From assembly GCA_000799755.1 (NCBI GenBank), contig JUHI01000012.1:62001-126000 (forward strand): a DNA stretch of 64,000 bases. The letters run 5' to 3'. Shown here piece by piece: positions 44,264 through 52,814 of the stretch. Positions within the stretch are counted from its first letter, which is position 1. Every line of letters begins with the position of its first letter. This stretch comes from Martinezella tropici (GTDB taxonomy: Bacteria; Pseudomonadota; Alphaproteobacteria; Rhizobiales; Rhizobiaceae). The translations under genes and the position numbers were made by a program. A model generated the notes under the pieces. It ran no database searches. It saw nothing but the letters and a program-made list of their open reading frames with translations, and was not told the origin of the DNA.

Positions 44264-47200
44264 TTGTTAGGTAGGGTCCTGGTTTTTCTGGGTGGGTTGC
44301 TCGTGGTGGTGCTGTTCGTGGCGCTGCTCGCTCCGCTCTTCATAGACTGGACCGATTTTCGCAAGAATTTCGAGGATCAGGCGAGCCGCATCATCGGCAA
44401 AAAGGTGACGGTTCACGGCACCGTCGATGCCCGCCTCCTGCCGTTCCCTTCGGTGACGCTGCACGATGTCCGCGTCGGTCAGGAAGCCGACGGCACGCCG
44501 CTGGTGCAGATTGCCGAATTCTCCATGGATGCGGAACTTGCGCCTTTCCTTTCCGGCGAAGCGCTGATCTTCGACATGCGGGTGTCTCAGCCGAAGGTTC
44601 GTCTGCGGCTGCTGAAAGACGGAACGCTCGACTGGATGCGCGGCAGCCAGCCGGAAATTCCCGCCAAGTCCGTGGTGCTCGAAAGCGTTCACGTCGAAGA
44701 CGGCGATATCCTCTTCATCGACGAGCAGACGGGCAGGACCCGGCATGTGACTGGCTTGAACGCCCAGATGTCGGCAAGATCGCTCGCCGGCCCATGGCGC
44801 ATCGAGGGCGATGCGGCGCTCGACAACGAGCATGGCAACTTCACGATTTCCAGCAGCCAGCCCGATGACAACGGCGTCTTGCGCGTCCGCACGCGGCTGA
44901 TGCCGGATCGGCATCCCCTGAATGTCGACCTCGACGGCGAGTTGAAGCTCGTCAACAGCAAGCCCGACTACATGGGTTCCTTCACCGCCGGGGTCAACGA
45001 CAAACAGGCGCGCGATGCCGCCGATCAGAAGGCGCAGCCACGCATCAAGGGCCGTTTCGAACTGACGAATGATCGCATTCGCATTCCCGAATACCGCCTT
45101 GAAGTCGGCGCCGATGATGACCCCTATGTCGTGACCGGCGAGGCGACGCTCGATACCGGCTCCAAGCCGGAATTCCTGCTGACCGCCGATGGACAGCAGA
45201 TCGACGTCAACCGCCTCGGCAACAACAAGGGCACCAACGGCAAGACAAACCGGAATCCGGCGATCTCAGCGCGTCAGCGGCTGAACAGCCTGATTGCAAT
45301 CGCTGCCGAAATCCCCGTGCCGCAGGTCCCGGGCAAGGCCACCTTCCGGCTGCCGGCGATTGTTGCGGGAGATACGACGATCCGCGACGTGCAGCTCGAT
45401 CTCGAGCCGGCGGGAACGGGATGGAAGATCGATCATGCGGTCGGCACGCTGCCGGGGCGCACGCAGGCCGAGGCGCGCGGCAATCTGATGCTGCAGGGCG
45501 AGCCGAACTTCATCGGCAATCTTGTCGTCGCATCCAACCAGCCCTCCGGACTGGCATCCTGGCTGGTCGGCTCCGTCGATCCCGCGATCCGCCAGTTGCG
45601 TCAGGCCGGCTTCTCTGCCGATGTCAGTCTGCGGCATGAGGAACAGCGCTTCGACAATCTGGAGATCGCAATCGGTCCGGCGATCCTCAAGGGTAGGCTC
45701 GATCGCCAGAGCGGCACGGATAAGGCGCCGCCGAAACTTGCCGTCGACCTCAACGGCGATACGCTCGATCTCGATGCCCTCAGAGCGCTGACTGGGCTCT
45801 TTACGGGCCAGGACACCGGCGAATCTCTTTTCGATCACCGGATTAGCGCGCATCTGCAGGCCGGAAAATTCATGGCTTTCGGTGTGCCGGCCGATAATGT
45901 CGACACGTCCTTCTCGGTTGCCGACGGGGCTCTGACGCTCGACAAGCTGTCCGTGCGGAATGTCGCCGGCGCCGAAATCACCGCGACCGGCCGCGCCGAC
46001 GGCTCGCCTTCCGATTACAAGGGATCGGGCGAAATTACCTTCAAGGCCGCCGATCCCGGCCCGTTCTTCGAAATGCTGCGCCAGCATCTGCCGCACCACC
46101 CCGTCATGGATCGGCTGGTGCGCAATGCCGCCTGGTACGGAAACACGGCTCTTCGCGGTGCCGTGACGCTCGGCGGCGATCAGGACAATGCGCTGACGGT
46201 CACGCTCGCCGGCGTTTCCAACGGCAGCCGTGTCAATTTCGATTACCGCATGTCCGATCTCTCGGCGTTCACGGGCAAGGGCACCACGACGCTGGAAGGA
46301 ACGCTGGAAAACTCGGTGACGTCGATCCTCTTTGGTCAGGCCGGCCTTGACCCCCTGCCTGTTGAAGCCGACGCCAATGGCCGCCTGACGCTGAAGGTAT
46401 CGGCAAATGGCACCGATCCGGCCGACGCCGCGCTGACCTTTGCGACCGACAAGACGTCGTTTACCGCGAACGGCAAGGTCGATGTGCGGCCCGCGACCTT
46501 CCTCAACGGCACCATAGCGCTATCGCTCGAAAGCGCCGACATCGATCCTTATTTCGTCATGAACGGCATCGGTATTCCGCAGATGGGCACTGGCTTGCCG
46601 GTCAAACTCCAGGCGAATGCCGCGTTGGACCCGGACAGAATCGTATTTTCGGGCATGAAGGGGCTGTTTGCCGACAACAATATGTCCGGCACGCTGACCA
46701 TTGACCGCAAGGCGCCGGGCCTCAAGGCGTCGGGCGAATTGGCTGTCGACAAGATGGATTTCGATTGGCTGGCGGAAGGCATTTACGGGCCGATGAGAGA
46801 TCCGAAAACAGGTGCTCTCAACAGGGACAAGCTCGGCCTGCCTGCGTTCAGCGGGATGGATATCGGCGTCAAGCTTTCCGCGAAGCAGGTGTGGCCGGGC
46901 ATATTCGGCCCTATTTCGAACTTCACCGCCAATGCCGCCTATAAGGGCGAGGAACTGCGGCTGAACGATCTGGCGGGTGGCTGGAACGGCGGCACGCTGA
47001 ACGGCAGCCTGATGCTCGCCAATTCCGATGGCACCGGCCTGATGCAGACGAAGCTCAATCTCGTCAATGGCGATCTTGCGGCTGTCGCATGGCAGCGGGA
47101 TGGAGCGCCGCTTGCCACCGGTCGCTTCGGCCTTGCGATGAATGCCGAAGCAAGCGGCAAGAGCATTGCCGACCTTGCCGCCAATGCCAGCGGCTCGGGT

Positions 47201-48001
47201 GAAATCAAGCTCGGCGAGACGCATGTGCGCGGCCTCAATCTGTCGATCCTGCCGCCGCTGCTTTCTGCGACAGATCAGATCCAGGGGGATATCACCGTCG
47301 CCAAGGTGTTGCCGATCATGCAAACGCTGCTCAACAACGGCGAAGCGGTCCTGCCGGCAACGAGTATCCCCTTCAACATTTCTACGGGCGTGGCGCGGGC
47401 TACCAATATTACCGCTGGCAACGATCTGGCGAAGCTTTCCGGCAATGCCGAAATCAGCCTGCCGGACGAGCGTATGCGCGGATCTCTTGGCATCGATTTC
47501 AACGCCGGCACCGAAGCGCAGAGCGGGGCCGAGCCGGCGTTACGCCTTGATTTTGCCGGATCGCTGGCAGCGCCTGGCCGGACGATGGACGTCACGGACG
47601 TCACCAGTTTCCTGTCGGTTCGCGCATTCGAGCGCGAGCGGCGGCGTGTCGAGCGCCTGCAGGCCAATGTGCTTGAAAAGCAACGGCTGCGGCGCGAGGT
47701 GGCGCTCTATAAATATGTGGCGGGCGTGCGCGAGGCGCAGCGTCAGCGCGATGCCGCCATCGAGCAGCAACGGCGTGCGGAAGAGCAACGCCTGCGCGAT
47801 CTAGCTCGGCAGGCGGCCGAACAAAAGCAGGCAGAAGAAGACGCACGCGCCAAGCAGGCAGCAGAGGAGGCGGCCAAAGCCAAGGCGGCGGCGGACGCAC
47901 GCGCCAAGGTGGAGGCGCAACGTCCGCCGCCGCCCAACAACCCGGCCCCGCAAACGACGTCGCCTTTGAACTTCAATGAACTGCCGGGAGTCGCCCAATA
48001 A
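44264..48001 (+). CDS. AsmA-family protein with charged C-terminal tail
   Basis: AsmA-like proteins are long, membrane-anchored bridge proteins that help carry phospholipid across the periplasm to the outer membrane. The 1245-residue product starts with one membrane helix (LVFLGGLLVVVLFVALLAPLFI) followed by the AsmA N-terminal motif WTDFRKNFEDQASRIIGKKVTVHGTVDARLLPFPSVTLHDVRVG, and has AsmA-like repeats to about residue 1100. The last 140 residues are unusual: a Gln/Arg/Glu/Ala coiled coil, then a proline-rich end. The start is a TTG at 44264 with GGAG ten bases upstream. A hairpin terminator begins at the base after the stop. Confidence 0.9.
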   Translation: MLGRVLVFLGGLLVVVLFVALLAPLFIDWTDFRKNFEDQASRIIGKKVTVHGTVDARLLPFPSVTLHDVRVGQEADGTPLVQIAEFSMDAELAPFLSGEALIFDMRVSQPKVRLRLLKDGTLDWMRGSQPEIPAKSVVLESVHVEDGDILFIDEQTGRTRHVTGLNAQMSARSLAGPWRIEGDAALDNEHGNFTISSSQPDDNGVLRVRTRLMPDRHPLNVDLDGELKLVNSKPDYMGSFTAGVNDKQARDAADQKAQPRIKGRFELTNDRIRIPEYRLEVGADDDPYVVTGEATLDTGSKPEFLLTADGQQIDVNRLGNNKGTNGKTNRNPAISARQRLNSLIAIAAEIPVPQVPGKATFRLPAIVAGDTTIRDVQLDLEPAGTGWKIDHAVGTLPGRTQAEARGNLMLQGEPNFIGNLVVASNQPSGLASWLVGSVDPAIRQLRQAGFSADVSLRHEEQRFDNLEIAIGPAILKGRLDRQSGTDKAPPKLAVDLNGDTLDLDALRALTGLFTGQDTGESLFDHRISAHLQAGKFMAFGVPADNVDTSFSVADGALTLDKLSVRNVAGAEITATGRADGSPSDYKGSGEITFKAADPGPFFEMLRQHLPHHPVMDRLVRNAAWYGNTALRGAVTLGGDQDNALTVTLAGVSNGSRVNFDYRMSDLSAFTGKGTTTLEGTLENSVTSILFGQAGLDPLPVEADANGRLTLKVSANGTDPADAALTFATDKTSFTANGKVDVRPATFLNGTIALSLESADIDPYFVMNGIGIPQMGTGLPVKLQANAALDPDRIVFSGMKGLFADNNMSGTLTIDRKAPGLKASGELAVDKMDFDWLAEGIYGPMRDPKTGALNRDKLGLPAFSGMDIGVKLSAKQVWPGIFGPISNFTANAAYKGEELRLNDLAGGWNGGTLNGSLMLANSDGTGLMQTKLNLVNGDLAAVAWQRDGAPLATGRFGLAMNAEASGKSIADLAANASGSGEIKLGETHVRGLNLSILPPLLSATDQIQGDITVAKVLPIMQTLLNNGEAVLPATSIPFNISTGVARATNITAGNDLAKLSGNAEISLPDERMRGSLGIDFNAGTEAQSGAEPALRLDFAGSLAAPGRTMDVTDVTSFLSVRAFERERRRVERLQANVLEKQRLRREVALYKYVAGVREAQRQRDAAIEQQRRAEEQRLRDLARQAAEQKQAEEDARAKQAAEEAAKAKAAADARAKVEAQRPPPPNNPAPQTTSPLNFNELPGVAQ

Positions 48002-48045
48002 AGCGGTTCAGCTTTCACGGAATCTCTGAACCGCTCTATCTCTTT
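48002..48045 (+). terminator. Terminator after the AsmA gene
   Basis: AGCGGTTCAG at 48002-48011 pairs perfectly with CTGAACCGCT at 48026-48035 across 14 bases, followed by the T-rich CTATCTCTTTGTT. It begins one base after the stop. Confidence 0.7.
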
Positions 48046-48051
48046 GTTATC

Positions 48052-48096
48052 TAGCAATTCCGGGAAACCCGCTGTGCGCTTTTCCCGAAATTGCTT
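48052..48096. repeat. Palindromic dispersed intergenic motif
   Basis: GCAATTCCGGGAAA and TTTCCCGAAATTGC face each other across ACCCGCTGTGCGCT with one mismatch in 14 pairs. A degraded relative lies before ligA (about 5995-6040). It sits between the AsmA terminator and the convergent minus-strand genes, where it could also end transcripts. Confidence 0.7.
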
Positions 48097-48173
48097 TAGG
48101 CCAGGCGGCCGCGACCCGACCGGGATCGGGTAAAAGCAGCTCATCAGATCGTGGTGAACTCACACGCAATTGC

Positions 48174-48386
48174 TCAGTTGCGATCCTTCAGCCATTTGAG
48201 GACATAGAGGCGGAGCGCAGAGGAGAGATTGCTGCCGGCCTCGCGCCCGTCGTCGATCTCGGAGATCAGGGCTGCGAGCGAGGTGCCACGCGCATTGGCG
48301 ATAGCCTTCAGTTCTGTCCAGAAGGCATCCTCAAGGGAAAAGCTCGTGCGATGGCCATGCAGCGTCGCGGAATGTTTACGGATCAT
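48174..48386 (-). CDS. Ribbon-helix-helix domain protein
   Basis: This 70-residue protein (KHSATLHGHRTSFSLEDAFWTELKAIANARGTSLAALISEIDDGRE) has the RHH_4-type ribbon-helix-helix of alphaproteobacteria, a DNA-binding fold that works as a dimer. Its target is not known. I chose the ATG at 48386. It is the last gene of the minus-strand run sspB - DUF4169 - RHH, 100 bases after the DUF4169 stop. Confidence 0.82.
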   Translation of the reverse strand: MIRKHSATLHGHRTSFSLEDAFWTELKAIANARGTSLAALISEIDDGREAGSNLSSALRLYVLKWLKDRN

Positions 48387-48491
48387 CGGCGGATCGATCA
48401 AAAATCGGAAATGGTGGGATATTTCTGAAAGTGATTCAAAATGCGGAAGTAAGCAACTGATTTCTGAAGTTTTTTGTCTTGAAGGCCGAAA

Positions 48492-48686
48492 CTAGTCTTC
48501 GGTCTTCGTGGTTTCAATTCGGCCGGCTTCGTGCGCCTTTGCCGACTTTTCGTTGAGCGTCGTCGTCAGGTTCTTCTCGGCCTTGGTTCGCCCGAAGGTG
48601 ATGCGATTCTGCTCCGCCTGTTTTTCCTTGTCCGACCGGGCCTGTTTCTTGCGAAACTGGCGCAGATTGACGATTTCGGCGCTCAT
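48492..48686 (-). CDS. DUF4169-family small protein
   Basis: The 64-residue product reads MSAEIVNLRQFRKKQAR and continues with a highly charged helical stretch (KEKQAEQNRITFGRTKAEK). This is the DUF4169 pattern. It is rich in Lys and Glu and of unknown function. In alphaproteobacteria it often accompanies sspB, as here. A terminator hairpin stands between the sspB stop and its start, so it may be expressed mostly from its own promoter or by read-through. Confidence 0.8.
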   Translation of the reverse strand: MSAEIVNLRQFRKKQARSDKEKQAEQNRITFGRTKAEKNLTTTLNEKSAKAHEAGRIETTKTED

Positions 48687-48710
48687 CGATCTCTTCCCGT
48701 TGCCGATATG

Positions 48711-48735
48711 AAAAAGGGGAAGCGGATGCTTCCCC
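48711..48735 (-). terminator. Terminator after sspB
   Basis: On the minus strand GGGGAAGC and GCTTCCCC (48728-48735 and 48716-48723) form a perfect eight-base stem with an ATCC loop, followed by CTTTTTC. It lies between the sspB stop and the DUF4169 start, so it should partly uncouple them. Confidence 0.75.
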
Positions 48736-48743
48736 CGATATTC

Positions 48744-49256
48744 CTATTGTTTTTTGCGGAATGCGTCGAGGGAGACGACAGATCCCGGCTTCTTTTCCTC
48801 GCCTTCCTTGGCGGCAGCGGCAGGTGCTTCCTCGCCTTCGGCTGGCACCGGATAGGCGGTGATTTCGCTCACGGCGGTCTCTTCTTCGTCATCCGCCAGC
48901 GGTACGTCGAATTCCAGCTCGAAATTGACGGAGGGGTCATAGAAACCGCGGATGGCGTTGAAGGGGACTACCAGCTTTTCCGGAACGTCGGAGAAGGAGA
49001 GGCCGATCTCGAACAGGCTCTCGGTGATCTTCAGATCCCAGAACTGATGCTGTATGACGATGGTCATCTGCTCCGGATACTTCGCCTTCAGGTGCTGCGA
49101 GATGCGCACGCCGGGAGCGCCGGTCAGAAAGGTGATGAAAAAATGATGATCACCAGGCAGGCGGCCCGTGGCGCCGACCTCGGTCAACACCTTGCGGATC
49201 ACTCCACGCAGGGCGTCCTGAGCCAAAATGTCGTAGCGGATATGATCCTGCCCCAT
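48744..49256 (-). CDS. sspB: ClpXP adaptor SspB (alphaproteobacterial type)
   Basis: SspB binds the ssrA tag on stalled proteins and tethers them to ClpX for destruction by ClpXP. The 170-residue product has the SspB fold: MGQDHIRYDILAQDALRGVIRKVLTEV, LPGDHHFFITFLTGAPGVRISQHLKAKYPEQMTIVIQHQFWDLKI, and SDVPEKLVVPFNAIRGFYDPSVNFELEF. An acidic, Ala-rich linker follows, ending in a short ClpX-binding tail (SVVSLDAFRKK), as in Caulobacter-type SspB. I chose the ATG at 49256, preceded by AGGA; another lies 24 bases upstream without a ribosome site. The tmRNA gene that makes its substrate tag lies just upstream on the same strand. Confidence 0.93.
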   Translation of the reverse strand: MGQDHIRYDILAQDALRGVIRKVLTEVGATGRLPGDHHFFITFLTGAPGVRISQHLKAKYPEQMTIVIQHQFWDLKITESLFEIGLSFSDVPEKLVVPFNAIRGFYDPSVNFELEFDVPLADDEEETAVSEITAYPVPAEGEEAPAAAAKEGEEKKPGSVVSLDAFRKKQ

Positions 49257-49371
49257 GCTTTCCTGTCTTTCGTTGGCCATGTTTTTATAAGGCTTATGCC
49301 ACGCTGAACGCTGCCAGAAAAGCCCCATGGCGAGTCACTGCTGGTCGTCCATAATATAGCACTGGAGGAGA

Positions 49372-49706
49372 AGGTGAAGGCTTCTGTTGCCAGGTGCCTT
49401 CGAACCCCGCCTAAGAGTGCGACCCCTTAGGACTTTATTTGAAGTGTCACACCGCGATTAAGCAGCGAGACGAGCTTCCGCATAGTTGTCGTTTGCAACT
49501 ACAATTTTAGCCCGATAACGGTGGTACAATGCCGAGCGAAAAGTCGATCTTTACACCCTTGTCGATCCTGTTTCGCCCCCATCAAAAGCCGGTCTGTCGC
49601 CAGCTTGGCCGGCCGGTTTTTGGTGGAGGCGCCGGGTACCGCCCCCGGGTCCAATAGGTTTATTACACCGCTCATTTATCGCCATAGCCGGCCCGAAGAC
49701 CGGCAT
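49372..49706 (-). ncRNA. ssrA: Transfer-messenger RNA, circularly permuted two-piece form
   Basis: tmRNA rescues ribosomes stalled on broken messages and adds a degradation tag. Read on the minus strand, the acceptor half comes first and ends in CGCCTCC-ACCA at 49621. A 40-base internal segment (49581-49620) follows, which would be cut out. The coding half then starts GGGGGCGAAACAGGATCGAC at 49580. GGGGGCG and CGCCTCC pair as the acceptor stem. The tag frame begins at the resume codon GCA (49496) and reads ANDNYAEARLAA to a TAA at 49458-49460. A pseudoknot-like region with CCTAAG/CTTAGG and AAGGC/GCCTT follows. Exact outer ends are estimates. This permuted form is a mark of alphaproteobacteria. 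It fills most of the gap between sspB and thyA. Confidence 0.93.
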
Positions 49707-49943
49707 GGGTGATATAGTGTTTTCCGCGAGCGAAGGGAAGGGCAATTGTCACAAATGCTTCGCCGAAACGTCGGTTTGCCATGCATGACCTGACAGATTT
49801 GCCTGAATAACTTTCGGCGCGGTTGGTTTCGCGCCTGCTTGCCATTAGAGTCGCGCAAAAGGAATCGGCCGGGTATCCGGCGGCGGCTGACCGTCTGCGG
49901 CATCCGTATTGTCCGTGAAATTCAAGCGATGTCGGAGCGGAAG

Positions 49944-50864
49944 ATGGCTCGTCACCCGGAGTATCAATATCTCGACCTGATGGCGCACCTGCTTGAGCAC
50001 GGTGATCGCCGCATCGATCGTACAGGCGTCGGCACCTTGAGCGGCCTCGGCGCGATGATGCGCTTTGACCTTTCCAAGGGGCAGATCCCGATCTTCACGA
50101 CGAAGCGCGTCTACTGGAAGCTTGCCGTCAAGGAAATGCTCTGGTTTCTGACCGGCGACACCAACATCCGCAACCTGCTGAAGGAAAATGTGCGGATCTG
50201 GACCGATTGGCCGCTCGCGAAATATCGCAAGGCGACGGGTGAGGATATCGATCAGCTTGCCTTCGAGAAGCGGGTTCTCGAGGATGAGGCCTTCGCTCTC
50301 AAATGGGGCGATCTTGGACCGGTCTACGGCAAGCAGTGGCGGCAATGGCGCGATGCCGAGGGTCGGGTGCATGACCAGCTCGCTGCTGTCATCAAGGACC
50401 TCAAGACCAATCCGAGCAGCCGCCGGATGATTTTTCACGCCTGGAATGTTGGCGAGCTTGCCGACATGGCGCTGCATCCCTGCCATATGGTCTATCAGTT
50501 CCATGTATCGAACATCTCGGCCGAGGGCGGTAAGCGACCGCGGCTCAGCCTGATGGTCTTCCAGCGCTCCTGCGATCTTTTCCTTGGTAATCCCTTCAAC
50601 ATCTGCCAGCAGGCGGCCTTGCTAGCCATGGTTGCGCAGCAGGTCGATATGGATCTGGGAGAGGTGGTCTGGTCGGGCGGCGACGTCCATCTCTATCTCA
50701 ACCATCTGGATGCGATCCGAGAGCAGCTCAGCCGCGATCCGAAGCCGTTCCCGACCTTGCGCCTGCTGCGCCGGCCCGACAGCATCGATGACTATCGCAT
50801 CGAGGATTTCGAGATTCTGGGTTATGAGCCGCATGCCGCGATCGCGGCCGAAGTCGCTGTTTAG
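49944..50864 (+). CDS. thyA: Thymidylate synthase ThyA
   Basis: ThyA turns dUMP into dTMP with methylenetetrahydrofolate, producing dihydrofolate. The 306-residue product has RIDRTGVGTLSGLGAMMRFDL, IFTTKRVYWKLAVKEMLWFL, the nucleophile C180 in ALHPCHMVYQFHV, QRSCDLFLGNPFNI and the dUMP-binding GDVHLYLNH. A middle insert of about 45 residues makes it longer than the Escherichia coli enzyme, as in Lactobacillus casei. I chose the ATG at 49944 (GGAG six bases upstream); an ATG at 49929 lacks a ribosome site. Its stop overlaps the convergent YdcZ-type gene by four bases. dfrA, which recycles its product, lies 2.9 kb downstream. Confidence 0.96.
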   Translation: MARHPEYQYLDLMAHLLEHGDRRIDRTGVGTLSGLGAMMRFDLSKGQIPIFTTKRVYWKLAVKEMLWFLTGDTNIRNLLKENVRIWTDWPLAKYRKATGEDIDQLAFEKRVLEDEAFALKWGDLGPVYGKQWRQWRDAEGRVHDQLAAVIKDLKTNPSSRRMIFHAWNVGELADMALHPCHMVYQFHVSNISAEGGKRPRLSLMVFQRSCDLFLGNPFNICQQAALLAMVAQQVDMDLGEVVWSGGDVHLYLNHLDAIREQLSRDPKPFPTLRLLRRPDSIDDYRIEDFEILGYEPHAAIAAEVAV

Positions 50865-51304
50865 GCGTTTCGGCCGGCGACAAGCACGGCTCCGCTGACG
50901 AGCAGCAGTGCTCCGACAAGCTGAGATAGGCTGAAGCCTGCCATCGTCTTTCCGGAGATGGCGGCATCGAACGCCAAGCCGGCCAGCAATTGGCTGGCGA
51001 CGAGGACTGCGATGGTGGGAGCCGCGCCGAGACGCTGATATCCCATTATGCCTGCAAAGACGAAGAACGAGCCGAGCAGGCCCGGCAGCACCGCCCACGG
51101 CCTGATGGCGCCGGCGACTTCGGCAAGGCCGGCGAGGCCGTTGCGGGAAATCAGGATCAAAAGCAGCGCGGTCAACCCGACAGACGAGTTGATGACGAGC
51201 GTGACGATGACGGTCGACACCGATTGAGTGATCCGCACCATCAGCACGTTCTGCAGAACCAACGATATGCCGGCGAGAATGAGTGTTGCTACCGTCATCG
51301 GCAT
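50861..51304 (-). CDS. DMT-superfamily transporter (YdcZ/DUF606 type)
   Basis: This 147-residue membrane protein has five hydrophobic segments and the YdcZ/DUF606 layout (LAGISLVLQNVLMVRITQSVS, then VINSSVGLTALLLILI, WAVLPGLLGSFFVFAGIMGYQRLGAAPTIAVLVASQLL). It is a half-size relative of the drug/metabolite transporters and probably works as a dimer. The substrate is unknown. It lies 12 bases after the GNAT gene stop, in one operon. Its stop codon overlaps the thyA stop by four bases on the other strand. Confidence 0.83.
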   Translation of the reverse strand: MPMTVATLILAGISLVLQNVLMVRITQSVSTVIVTLVINSSVGLTALLLILISRNGLAGLAEVAGAIRPWAVLPGLLGSFFVFAGIMGYQRLGAAPTIAVLVASQLLAGLAFDAAISGKTMAGFSLSQLVGALLLVSGAVLVAGRNA

Positions 51305-51316
51305 GATGTTCGTGCC

Positions 51317-51844
51317 TTAGGGGGTGGGCTTGCTGTCGGGATCGGTGCGCTGATCGAGAAGCAGTTGCAGGAAGGCCAGATCGAGCCACCGCCCGAATTT
51401 GGTGCCGACTTGCGGGAGGAGGCCGACCTGCTCGAAGCCGAGCTTCTCATGCAGGCGGATCGAGGCTTCATTGCCAGCTTCGATGCCCGCGACCATCGCG
51501 TGTTTGCCGATCGCCCTGGCGCGCTCGATGAGCTCTATCATCAGCGCCTTGCCTATGCCGCCGCGATATTGATCGTTGCGGACATAGACCGAGTGCTCGA
51601 CCGTGTGACGATAGCCGTCGAAGGCCCGCCAGTCGCCGAACGAGGCATAGCCGATGACGTCGCCATGATCGTTGGTCGCCACCAGGACGGGATAGCCGAG
51701 CTTATGCCGGTCCTGCAGCCATTGCCGGCGATTGGCGATGTCGACCTGCGTTTCGTTCCAGATCGCGGCAGTGTTGGCGACCGCGTCATTGTAGATCGCG
51801 GTTATCCCCGCGAGATCCTCGTCTCTCGCATCGCGAATTTGCAT
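51317..51844 (-). CDS. GNAT acetyltransferase (phosphinothricin acetyltransferase-like)
   Basis: The 175-residue product has the PAT/Bar group pattern: IRDARDEDLAGITAIYNDAVANTAAIWNETQVDIANRRQWL, GYASFGDWRAFDGYRHTVEHSVYVRNDQYRGGIGKALM (acetyl-CoA loop), and IEAGNEASIRLHEKLGFEQVGLLPQVGTKFGRWLDL. Members acetylate phosphinothricin, methionine sulfoximine or other amino compounds. The neighbouring transporter and XRE-cupin regulator suggest a small detoxification or export unit. CGGAG precedes the ATG. A related operator box lies just upstream (51864-51879). Confidence 0.88.
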   Translation of the reverse strand: MQIRDARDEDLAGITAIYNDAVANTAAIWNETQVDIANRRQWLQDRHKLGYPVLVATNDHGDVIGYASFGDWRAFDGYRHTVEHSVYVRNDQYRGGIGKALMIELIERARAIGKHAMVAGIEAGNEASIRLHEKLGFEQVGLLPQVGTKFGRWLDLAFLQLLLDQRTDPDSKPTP

Positions 51845-52146
51845 TGGCTGGCTCCGTAGGGCTATCCACTAAATTGGATGGATATGTGTTTTGCTGCTGT
51901 ATTCTGTCATACACCGATTTCCACGTCTGTCCACTATATTATTACGAAAATTCGAGAAGAAAAAAATGCCGCCAGTGGCTTGCATCTCGGTGGCTGCAGC
52001 GAAATATGCAGAATTTTCAATAGGTAGCTTATGTTTCTGAATAAGGCTGCGCCTCTCTTTCGCACTGTTGAGGCTTGTGTAGGACGATCTTTCGGAGATG
52101 CGCGGCATCGATTGTCAAACCCGCTGAAGTCCACTATAGTAAACGC
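51845..52146. promoter_or_regulatory. Divergent control region with three related boxes
   Basis: Between the divergent GNAT operon and the XRE-cupin gene lie three sites that share TCCACTA: ATCCACTAAATTGGAT at 51864-51879 (perfect ATCCA/TGGAT arms), GTCCACTATATTATTAC at 51929-51945, and GTCCACTATAGTAAAC at 52129-52144 (palindromic core ACTATAGT). The last two begin 200 bases apart and the third abuts the regulator start. They are likely operators of the XRE-cupin protein; no gene is seen in the region. Confidence 0.6.
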
Positions 52147-52713
52147 ATGTCTCAACTTGATGATATCGACAGGCGCATCGGCGCACGCATCCGCATCGAG
52201 CGGGAGAGCCGAGGCTGGTCGCTGACGGAGCTCGCAGAGCGCTCGACCGTTTCACGCGCGATGATCCACAAGATCGAGCGCGGCGAAAGCAGCCCGACGG
52301 CAACACTGCTCGGCAAGCTTTCCGGCGCCTTCAGCCTGAGCATGTCGACCTTGATGGCGCGTGCGGAGATGCAGCAGGGTCGTTTTCTCCGGAGGCAAGA
52401 GCAACCGATCTGGGTCGATCCGCAGACGGGCTACGAGCGGCGGCATGTCTCTCCGAAGTCGGATCTGCCGCTCGATCTCGTCCGCATCGAATTGCCCGCG
52501 GGGACGGAAGTCCCGATGCCTGCATCGGCCTACGCCTTCATGCGGCAGCTTATCTGGGTGCTGGAGGGGCGGCTGACCTTTCTTGAAGGAGATGCCAGGC
52601 ACTCGATGTCGGCAGGCGACTGCCTCGAACTTGGGCCGCCGACAGATTGCGTCTTCAAGAATGAAAGCAAGGAGCCCTGCATCTATGCCGTCCTCGTGCT
52701 TCGCAACGCTTGA
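52147..52713 (+). CDS. XRE-family regulator with C-terminal cupin domain
   Basis: This 188-residue protein has an N-terminal helix-turn-helix (RIGARIRIERESRGWSLTELAERSTVSRAMIHKIERGESSPTATLLGKLSGAF) and a C-terminal cupin (about residues 105-180, with PAGTEVPMPASAYAFMRQLIWVLEGRLTFLEGDARHSMSAGDCLELGPPTDCVFKNES). Such proteins control detoxification or amino acid genes and sense a small ligand with the cupin. It is divergent from the GNAT/transporter operon, with operator-like boxes in between and one right before its ATG. AACGC precedes the ATG and no clear ribosome site is present. Confidence 0.9.
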   Translation: MSQLDDIDRRIGARIRIERESRGWSLTELAERSTVSRAMIHKIERGESSPTATLLGKLSGAFSLSMSTLMARAEMQQGRFLRRQEQPIWVDPQTGYERRHVSPKSDLPLDLVRIELPAGTEVPMPASAYAFMRQLIWVLEGRLTFLEGDARHSMSAGDCLELGPPTDCVFKNESKEPCIYAVLVLRNA

Positions 52714-52814
52714 CGAGCGGCGCTAAACTTAACGTTACCGCGTGGCATTGCGCTCGTCCGGCTGCCCGATAGGCGATATGGTGCCGTCTTCCTGTGCTGA
52801 GAAGGAGATTGGCC

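Noticed and set aside
49461-49838. Possible protein gene on the plus strand upstream of thyA
   Set aside because: The region is explained by the permuted tmRNA on the minus strand, with the acceptor stem, CCA end and tag frame all visible.
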